NCBI GenBank assembly: GCA_038093975.1
Contig: JBBPTG010000362.1
Location: forward strand, 1 to 20,125
DNA: 20,125 bases
Reading direction: 5' to 3'
Source: Chalciporus piperatus
Lineage: Eukaryota > Basidiomycota > Agaricomycetes > Boletales > Boletaceae
The stretch's first letter is position 1; each line of letters opens with the position of its first letter. The notes under the pieces were generated by a model, which saw nothing but the letters and a program-made list of their open reading frames with translations, was not told the DNA's origin and searched no databases. Of the stretch, positions 8,899 through 18,489 are shown piece after piece. A program made the position numbers and the translations under genes.

Positions 8899-9290
8899 AG
8901 AGGAGGATTGGAGCAGAGCCGATGTACTCGTGAATGTTGTGGTTGGCGTCCAAGTCTTAGTTCTCGCTTATGTTTGAGTCTCTCTGTGTATTGATTATGT
9001 CTGACAATTGATCGAATGTCTGTGTGTAACAGCATTTGCCTAACTTGCACTACCGATCAGACCACAGCTAAGGATACTCCAGAAATTCGGGTACTTCAAG
9101 TTGGGGAATCTTGGTACCATGAAGCCTTTGACCTGAACCCGGCTAAGAGCATAGATAAGTAGAAGAAATTGTTCAAATACTAGCTGATCGGCCAAGAGAA
9201 TTCTCTTTGGGGTCGATGCGGAGACACGGGAGGAGAAACTTGCAGTGACTGGGATCTGATCCATTTCAAGACAATTCTGGATTATTATCC

Positions 9291-9628
9291 ATGGTCCGCT
9301 TTCTTCTGGATGAATTTCCGTGCGCACCATAGAAGGAAACTCGCTGCTGCATGTTGCATTCACCCACCGTGCTCCGGAATCCGAGGCCTTGAAGGTTATG
9401 CACCTCCTCATCCGCCACGGCTGTGATGCAGCACCCAATCTCGACGGCACAACACCACTTCACATTGCGATCCAGCAGGGCCACGTGCTCCTCGTGCAAT
9501 ATCTGCTCTCACTCGGTGTACCGCTCCCTTCGGACATCTTCTCCACAGTTGAAGAAGCACCTTTCGTTGTGCAACCCCAGATCAGGAAAATGATGGAAAG
9601 CCGGGCGAGGTTAGACAGCGCAGACTGA
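9291..9628 (+). pseudogene. Ankyrin-repeat protein, carboxy-terminal fragment
   Basis: The frame ending at TGA 9626 encodes TIEGNSLLHVAFTHRAPESE, VMHLLIRHGCDAAPNLDGTT, PLHIAIQQGHVLLVQYLLSL and GVPLP. That is about two ankyrin repeats with the classic TPLHIAI and LLxxG positions, followed by a plausible natural carboxy terminus. The piece just upstream, MVRFLLDEFPCA (from 9291), is also ankyrin-like but in another frame, with a stop at TAG 9330 and no room for an intron. Ankyrin repeats mediate protein-protein contacts and form the carboxy half of many fungal NACHT proteins. I infer this could be the distal part of the same ancestral NLR gene whose start is at 2998, split by the duplicated block. 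It could also be an independent ankyrin remnant. Confidence 0.6.
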
Positions 9629-9817
9629 GTTCCAGAGAAAGCGTGCTCTCTCGGTGACCCACCGAGTGACAAGTCAACGCTTAATTGTTGTAGATTTCTG
9701 TTTTTTGTTCAGCTTGTTCGTTGGACGTTTCACCTTGACATCTAGAACGTCGGGAGGGCGATGTATTGTAGAGTTTGTTACCAGTAAGATGAGCTGGAAC
9801 CTTGTTGGGCTGAGAGG

Positions 9818-9837
9818 ACCGGCCGGACCGGTATATT
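9818..9837 (+). promoter_or_regulatory. Palindromic CCGG-rich site and TATA-like box before rps14
   Basis: ACCGGCCGGACCGGT (9818-9832) runs into GTATATT (9831-9837), about 95 bp before the rps14 ATG. The TATA reading is plausible by position. Whether the palindrome is a factor-binding site is not known. Confidence 0.35.
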
Positions 9838-9931
9838 TGTTCTTGTTTGACGCCACCTCGTCCATCGAAACTTTGGCAAAGCATCTACACCCCGTGTCAG
9901 TCAACGCCCGTCCGCCTCAAGTCTCGTCAAA

Positions 9932-10990
<1,059 letters not shown>

Positions 10991-12596
10991 ATGTTGGCGT
11001 ACAGATTTCTGCGCAAAATATCTGATTGGGCAATGGACGTTTCTATTCCGAAGTCTATGTACCGGACACGAAAATGTTCCTAACGAAGGGCCCGTAATAT
11101 TGTACGTCGGCGATGAACTACCCCTGACGCGTTCTTCCATGCTCAAGCCGTCTATCGTCCAGGGCTGCAACGCACTACAACGAAATAATAGATATCGCGG
11201 CTTGATCGCGGCCCTATGTAAGGTCGAAGGCTAGCTTCTCGAACAGTGCTCGCGCTGATGTAACCCCGTTCTCTTCAGACCGCGGTGACCATACCATATC
11301 GACGACGAATATGTTACTGGGCCAAGTCCATAATGTTCAAGAACTTCCCTCTTGTTGGAGCTTTGCTCAGGTCGTCAGGAAGCATCCCCGTTCATCGAAA
11401 TTCCAACAGCATCGGGAATAATGGAAACGGCTCTGGCTCGAGTGCTTCGACGTCTCGGGCAAACTCGTTGTTCAAACATACTTCTGCGGTTTTACGTCGA
11501 CGTGTTCCCAAAGGGAACCAGCTATACGGAACGTGGTATCGTGCAGGTAAAGGAAAGGGCGGCATGGGCGGCAGTTGAATACACGAAGGCAATCAACTCA
11601 GGGTCTCCGAAGGAAGCAGAGAAGGACTTGTTGATCGTTCCAGCAGCAGTCGTGTACATACCAGAGCCGGGTACGTCGCTCAAAGCCCATAAAATCGATG
11701 TATTGACAATAGATTTGTCCCAGGTTTACGTTCGGTGAGGTGCTTCTCATCTTTGTAAATTTGAAGCTGAGACAGTGGGTCTTCGGGAAAACGATATTTG
11801 TCAAGCAATTTTTCACTGAACTCAGCATGGAAGAAGACGAAAGTGTACGCAGAGCCGCGAAGGAAATCTCTGGAGAAATCCATCAGCTAGTAAAAGAGGT
11901 GACAAATTTCGAGGACGTACTGATTGCTCGCTTGCTCTACATGGGGACACATTCAATGGAGCGAATATGACAAGGGAACTGGTTTGCGGAGCGGGAACGT
12001 AGGTCTGGACAGGCATGTAGATGTAACGCAGAGGCAAGTTTCGAAAATCTTATGCAATAATTTGGGTGACATGATATTCGATGCTCTCATGTTGCGAACT
12101 TCCAGATCGTCCTCGAGGAGGCTTGAAATATCTTGGCTTGTTGCATTACACGGGGATAACCCACACGGCTCTCGACTATTTTTACCCACTTCACAGAACC
12201 GTGTTTTCTATGCAACCCACACACTGCATTCCGAAGATCTCATCTGCAGTAGTTACTTTCCTGTTTCAGCCAAGGCGGTGGGGGTCTGTCCGCATGCTCG
12301 CTGGTCTCACTTCACTATCCTCGTTCGATGTATCCGAAACGCAACTCGAATTCTATTCACGCCCCCGCCGGCGGAGAACCCTTTCATCAAGCAACGGGTA
12401 CTTGTGCCTGTTGTGGAAGGTCCATCCTCAACAACATCTGGATCCGGTGGATCGAACAGGCCTCCGCCGGTTAGCTTTGCAAGACAGCATCAGGCCTTTG
12501 CTTGCTGCTCGGATGTATGCTCTGGCTTCTATGAGAAAGGCGGGCTTGATTGAAGATCACAAAGGAAGGATGATAGTCGTTTGGAAGCGGAACTAG
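10991..12596 (+). pseudogene. Glycerol-3-phosphate-type (PlsC family) acyltransferase pseudogene
   Basis: Recognisable pieces in order, in changing frames: YRFLRKISDWAMDV (from 10991); HENVPNEGPVIL; THYNEIIDIA; after a GTAAGG..CTTCAG intron, TIPYRRRICYWAKSIMFKNF, LVGALLRSSGSIPVHRN and NSLFKHTSAVL; FPKGTSYTERGIVQVKERAA, LLIVPAAVVYIPEPG; KEISGEIHQLVKEVTNFEDV; LKYLGLLHYTGITHTALDYF; and finally ARMYALASMRKAGLIEDHKG before the stop at 12594. This is the layout of fungal PlsC-domain acyltransferases of the SCT1/GAT type, which acylate glycerol-3-phosphate at the ER (family knowledge). At least four frame breaks cannot be bridged by introns. Key motifs are hit: the catalytic HX4D His appears as Tyr (THYNEIID), and the FPEGT Glu is Lys. 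Dead copy, moderately old because long blocks remain readable. Confidence 0.75.
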
Positions 12597-12793
12597 ATGT
12601 GTAGGCTAGTCCAAAACAATAAACAATTGGACGAACAACGACACCTTCCAAATAAGTGTGCTGAGTCAGCAAATGAGGCCAGCGGAACCCTTCTTCCTGG
12701 GGTAGGACCTCGCTGTTTGCACGTTTATGCTATGTGGTGAGATCAGCCTCGAAGGCCGCTTCTGTTTTCAGCTCTTTCATTTTCGTATTTGCT

Positions 12794-15565
12794 ATGCTCG
12801 TGGTTCACCCCGCAAGTCTCTGTGATGTCTGCCTGGATCCATATGTTATCTCCTCCGAACCCGCTAATTCTCCACACGCAATAGCCTGTGGTCATATTTT
12901 CTGTCTCACGTGCGTACACCTTCAAGACTACCCTGCATCATGTTAGTAACTCTAACTTCCATTCCCCCACTTCGCTACGTAGATGTCTCCGGAACCTCTC
13001 TCCGAGTGCCTGTCCACTCTGCCGAAAAGCCTTCCAACCAGACCGTGTCAAAAAGCTGCATGTAGCAGGTCCACCCGAACTCGATGGTGCTGCTGAAGAA
13101 ACGACCCAGGCCCAGGCTAGCCAACTCCTCCAGCGTGTAGCGCTCGCGTCTGTCGAGGGAGTTCCTGATGTTGAAATCATCGAAGTCGTCACTGAGGTGC
13201 AGGAGTGGCTTTCGAGCAATTCTATGGACGATGATTCTGTGAGTATGAATGCATTCTTGTACACAAATGGTTTTGGCTACTGGGTTGGGTTTGTCGGTGG
13301 AACGTATCGATGCCCTGGCCTGGACATCCTTGGGAACCGAATTGTTTCCCGAATGTAAAAGACGACGTTCTCACATAACCCACGAGTTAGCATAGGCCCC
13401 TGCGCGCCGCTTTGGCGGCTCTTCAAAGCTTCAAGGCGTTGCAAGAGCGCAGTGAACGAGATTATGCCGAATATCGCCGGGTTCGTCGGGAACTGAAAGC
13501 CTACAGACGAAACGCCCATCAAGAGTCAAAATCGTCTCTTGCAGTGGAAGAGAGCTTTCACAGTCGAATTGAGGATATCGAGAATAAACATGCGCTGTAA
13601 GGCAGCGTTCGTGTATTCCCTGACAAAGGGACGCTGACGAGTTCTTTCCACAGGGAAGTGAGTCAAGAGAATGAAAGAGAATGTTCCGGTCGACTCACTC
13701 ATGTTTTTCAGTTATCTCGGCTGCGTGCCGAATTGGATTCTCTCCGTGGCGACCCCCAACACGCTTATCACAATACTTCCAATCCCCTCCCACCGCCACC
13801 CGAACCTTTACCTCTTGAGCGATTTCCTCCGTTCGCCAGGCCCGGTGGAGCCGTTGACGTGCCGGACCCTCTCTTAGGCGCTGCCCTGTATCCACCGCCA
13901 CCACATCCTCCCAGAGCACAGCCCAGCACGCCCAACGGTTATCCATCAACGACAGCCTATGCCGGACCATCACCCACGCATTATGTGCCTGCTGCCCAGA
14001 TTACACAACCACTTGTCATTCCACGCGCGAGGCCTGCGGAGGCCCCACGGGTAGACGAACGAAGCAGGAGACCCTCGACCCAGGGAGTCAACGGTATTAG
14101 TCATTCCCAGGAGATGAGGCAGCATGCGGAGTCCAACCATTCCAATGGTCTTGAGGGCAGATACACGAGCACGGAGGGGAGATCGCAGCTTCATCCCCGT
14201 TCCTCCCGACGTAACGTCCTTCCTGCTCCTATCCCTTCCCCGGCTCCGAGTTGGGCAAACGAGCCCCTCGTTGAAGGGAGGTCTGATGAAGAACGAGACG
14301 TACGAGGTCTTGACCCCCGTCTGAAATCAAGACCAAACGGCACGAATGGTGTCATCGCTAGCGCGTCAAACGCAGACCTGCTACCAACTGTGGGTACGCG
14401 CCTCGCGTCCGCTGAGGCGTACGTCAATGGCTACGCATCCGGTTATGATTCTGGTTTCCATATAGCCAGCGAGTCCAGCTCTTCTTATGCGCCATCATCC
14501 TATGGGAGCGACCGTTCAGAGCGGAGGCGCGTGTTCCCTGTGCACGAGTCTTCTCCCGATCCGGCCATCGGTGGCTTGGGTTTGATGGGGGTACCACAGC
14601 CAAGCGCTCCAGCCACGGTATCTACGCCTGAGGAGGAAGCCACACCAACGAACCGAGTCAGGCGTCTCAGCAGGAGAAACACGACTCAAGCTGTCGAAAC
14701 CGACCGATCGACATGGAGATCAGGCGATCACTCCATTATTGATCAACCTCCGAATGGTGTCAATCGCAGAGCACTCATGCAGACGATTGACCAAGTTCTC
14801 GGCGTGCGTCGTACCGCGACTGAAGGGACCGTCATCGGTCATGGTGAAGCTTCCAGAATGCACAGAACGATGAATAGGATCGTTGCCCCGCTTGTTGCGG
14901 AGATCGACAGCCCCAGGAGCGAAACCACCTGGGGTACGGTGCAGACCTTGTCTGGGGAGAGCTTCAGCGGGGGCAGTATGAGTAGCCTTGGCATGCTCAT
15001 AGGACTGCACAACGGTGGGGCCAGGGGGCAGGGAAGCGCTGCTAGCCGATCATACATCGCACGCCAGGATCTTGGAGATCACATCATGAGCGAGGAAGGC
15101 GAGGACGGCGGGACAGAGACTCCTACCCTTGCGGGCAGTTTGCCTGACTCGGAGATATCAGGCTTGGGTCTTATCACGGAAGACGAAGGAGACTACTCAC
15201 GCGACGTCGTGGAGACTTCAAGACCGCGTCACCGCACTAGTTCCTATTCGGAACAGATCCCTTATGCAGTAGAAACGGTCCGGGATCGTCAACCTCGTCG
15301 TCCAAGAAGGAGTGAAGTGACCAACGACCATCGTCGCCATGTTTCGCAGCCATCACCCAACGCGGACGCTTTGCAATATGACGGCAGGAGGGCCGCAAAC
15401 ACCTCTGATATAACGAATGCGCTATCTCTCCATTTCGATGCCTCACTTCCTGCACATAATTACCGAACTCATGCTTTTTCAGTTCCGTCTGGACCTGAAA
15501 TTATCGCACCCACACCAATAGTTGGTGGTCCGAACATTATACACTTGTGGGCTAATCGTACGTGA
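12794..15565 (+). CDS. C3HC4 RING-finger protein with coiled coil and long disordered tail (paralog 1)
   Basis: Exons: 12794-12909, 12983-13238, 13391-13596, 13654-13657 and 13712-15565, giving 811 aa. The start at 12794 (MLVVHPASLCDVCLD) matches paralog 2. RING ligands: C10, C13, C32, H34, C37, C40, C49 and C52 (CGHIFC, CPLC). Residues after the RING are acidic and helical. About 125-205 form a likely coiled coil (LRAALAALQSFKALQERSER through IEDIENKHALE, LSRLRAELDSL). The remaining 600 or so residues are Pro/Ser/Arg-rich and probably disordered (NPLPPPPEPLPLERFPPFAR, SGYDSGFHIASESSSSYAPS). A RING of this kind usually acts as an E3 ubiquitin ligase; the substrate is unknown. The acceptor at 13390 is chosen because the next AG breaks frame. 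Exon 4 is a 4-nt microexon. A strong donor-like GTACGT at 15559 leaves a different 3' end possible. Confidence 0.82.
13654..13657 (+). other. 4-nt microexon GGAA of RING paralog 1
   Basis: CAG/GGAA/GTGAGT. It joins CT (13596) and TTA (13712) to read L-E-L-S-R-L in frame. Retention of the following 54-bp intron would also stay open, inserting VSQENERECSGRLTHVFQ. The equivalent microexon in paralog 2 supports splicing. Confidence 0.65.
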
Positions 15566-18489
15566 ATATATACCTCCCCCGGATTTCCTTGGCCTGTGAC
15601 TTTTTGCTTCTTTTTACTATTCCCTCACCATATACATAATAGACGCTCATCGTTTTTGCTATGGAAGCTTTCCAATGTTGTGCAGTTGTAAGTTAGTATT
15701 TGTGTGTATTATTTTCTGTCCTAGTGTAACGCCGGATATCTATCGCAATAACCTTTCTCCCCCCGCCACTGGTTGGATCCATCAGAAGGACCAAGGTTCA
15801 CGCTCATATTTCATGATTCTGCTCCAACAAGGGACCTTGATCGCACTTTACCTATGCTTCGTCCGCCCCAAATCGAGGCAAGAGAGGGCACGAGGCTCCC
15901 CCCGGTGTAAGTTTGTTGCCAGCACCCCACGCCGATAACAATGGCAGAACTGCCGCAGTGCCACACAAGAGACGTGAACCCATGTGAACCACATTCTTAT
16001 CCTGGCTGATCTCGAAGGACGATGGGTAAGTGAGCCATATCGGTGGAGTGTATGGATAAGCATCATCTCTTTTGGTTCGAATAGGGTGGGTCGCTCAGGC
16101 TGATCATGCTCAATATTAATGTGCTTCATGTCGCGGAATCTGCTATGTTTCTTACCCCTGTGTCATCGGAATCGGGAGTGTTGATGGACCGCGAGATTCC
16201 GTCGCCATAATGCAATGCACGACAAGTGTTGTCGCAATCTTCCGCCTTTCAATGACATAGATTGGCAGATGGAACGATTGACGCAGGCCGGGGCTTTCCG
16301 ATTGTCACGACACTGATTGGAGTCCCTCTTGATCGATGAACGTTGAACATCTGTTTTCGCTCATTCTCCGCTCATTCTCCCACATTTTAACTTGGTACGA
16401 GCTGGTGCGAGTGGGCCTAGATGTGGGATATCGGACAATTGGTAGGACAGCGTTGCCAAAAAAACGGGTTCACAAATAGAATGGGCCAGGGGACGGAAAC
16501 TCAGCGAGTTGACTGCTTTGCGTCCGTAACGCCACCAGCCACTAAGCACCACGCCTGTGCTCGTTATGCCAATATGTGTGCCTATCGCGATCAATGATGC
16601 TTACTTGAGTAGATGTGCAGATGTGCATGGGATTAGACGGCCAATGGGAAACGGGAGAAGTGTCCCTCTTCGCTCCCGGAACTCGAAGCCGTTGGGCGTG
16701 TTCGTGAGAGTAGACTGCTTTGTCCGTGAGTAACTGATGAGTGATCTTGGGGATATGAATGAAGGATTATTGGTTCCCAAAGTGGGAGATGCGTTGAGGG
16801 TAGTTGAAACTTGAAACCGCGGCTTATTCAGTTGTTCCATTGATCGTCCAGGATCGTAATCAGACACACTCGAGTCGGAATGCAGTCGGGTAACTTATGG
16901 GCCGATCTGGACACGGACAGGAAGCCCGAGTAGAATATTCTTTGAGGGCAATTCGTGATCCTCAGACGAATGAGGGGGAGACATCTCTCGGCGGACTGGT
17001 GCATCGTGCTCAATCTGTTCCGGCTGGTTTCACGCCGTCGTGTGCAGTGCTGGTGGACGTTGGGGCAGATAACGGAGGGCGACGTCACTCGCAAAGGATG
17101 GTATCTTGGTGAGAGGAAGGCACAGAGGCCAAGAGAGAAAGGAACCAGTAGTTGTGGGGAAATAGTGTCCAGGGCCCCGGGACGACAGGCTAAGTAAAGC
17201 TAGAACGCTGTTTTCCGGATGTGAGATGGTATCAATATCAGTTGGCGAGATCCGAGCGAATGCGGTTCAAATCAGGTGCATGCGACGAGAAACGTGTTCT
17301 TGCCACATTGCTCACATGACAAATGGTGCGTTTCATTGACGATGGGCGTATCCGCATGTCTAGAAGATAATGATGCCTCATCCCTGAGATGAATAACTGG
17401 AGCAACAAGCTCCATTCCAGCGGGTGAAAGTGTGAAGACGAAACATTGGCTATTTGACCGGGCATGCGGCGTCTGGAGATCTGGAGGGTGGGAAGCTGGG
17501 GATGTGCTCGGGAGTTGGAGGGGAGAGCGCAACGCTTCTATAGCCGTAATGGGGCTCTCTGAGACAACGGGCCAGGATACAGAAAACGGCACGTCTGAGG
17601 CCTGCCCAGATCTCCCTGACCTGCCGAAAATCGGTTTATGATGTCTCCCAAAACTGTTGACCGTGGGCGCCGGCTTGTGTGGGCTGCTATCACGTGCGGC
17701 ACGTATTTACAGTGACGTTATCGCCAATCCTCGCGTTCATCGACGTCCATTTAGTGGAGCAGTCCCTGAACGCCGCAGACAACGTGCAGGACAACATTGT
17801 CTCCGTCGTCGGCGTTGAGTAAACGGGACAGGAAGTGACAGAGAGTGCTTCTTGCCTCGTTCTTTGTTCGTGGTTCGTCGGCACGCTGGAACCACGAGGA
17901 AACACGAGGCCGATAATACTCGGGCCGAGGGATATACTCCTGCCAACGAGAAGGGGTATTCCGTGTCCATGGCGTCCCCCTGCGTTCCCCCCGTTATCCC
18001 AGAAGGCCCGAAATGAACTAGGTAAAGGACTGAGTTCGAATGTTGATCGTAAATATAATATTTCCTAGGTGGAACAAACTGAACCCGAATGGCGGCTATT
18101 TCTCGAACCAGTCTTGTTGTCGCGTCTCCCGGGACCAGAGGAGGATGCGATGAGCCATCAATCTGGTGCATCAACTTCGTTTCTTATCTGGAACGTTCAG
18201 ATCGTTCAGACTCAGCTCGGACTCGGAAGAGATGCAAAGGCCCTTTGATCTTAGCATGAACTGACTTGTCAATGTATGTAACGTGCTTCGATCTCACGTC
18301 GCTTAGCTGCCTCGTGCCTACCTTATAACGTCGTCAAAGGTCCAATGTTGAAAACGCCCCAATTGCACTGTGCTGGCTCTAATCACGGCCAACACGCCCC
18401 CTTGGCCTGGCTGAAAAGCCGCTCCCTCCTTATACCTATCGCTCATTTTCTCTTCCGCGAGGGTCCTTGACAAGTCCTTTCGCTCGACC
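15566..18489. other. Gene-poor stretch between the RING paralogs
   Basis: About 2.9 kb without a supportable gene. Open frames (15848-16129 minus, 16601-17094 minus, 17272-17592 minus, 17737-18174 minus and others) lack recognisable domains and exon continuity. A perfect 11-bp direct repeat (GCTCATTCTCC, twice) lies at 16359-16380. The last 150 bp or so should hold the promoter of paralog 2: a TTATACC stretch near 18430 precedes a CT-rich leader (TCATTTTCTCTTCC) ending at the ATG. Confidence 0.55.

Larger units (their letters stand above)
7312..9220. repeat. Tandem duplication, unit 2, block 2 (partner 4582-6506)
   Basis: Direct copy of 4582-6506 covering promoter, gene and 3' flank. Homology ends at GATGCG (9215-9220), just before the ankyrin fragment. 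Confidence 0.92.

Noticed and set aside
13695..15010. Several minus-strand frames opposite the RING tail
   Set aside because: They are shadows of the long 635-codon plus frame, which is in phase with the RING and coiled-coil exons.
16601..17094. Overlapping minus-strand frames of 88 codons each
   Set aside because: They cannot be joined by convincing introns into one protein and show no recognisable motif.
17255..17285. GGTTCAAATC resembling a tRNA T-loop
   Set aside because: The flanks cannot pair into a T stem and no A-box or acceptor stem lies at the right distance.
17737..18174. 145-codon minus-strand open frame
   Set aside because: Low-complexity basic runs, no domain and no splice-linked neighbours. 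Frames of this length are expected by chance in GC-rich fungal DNA.
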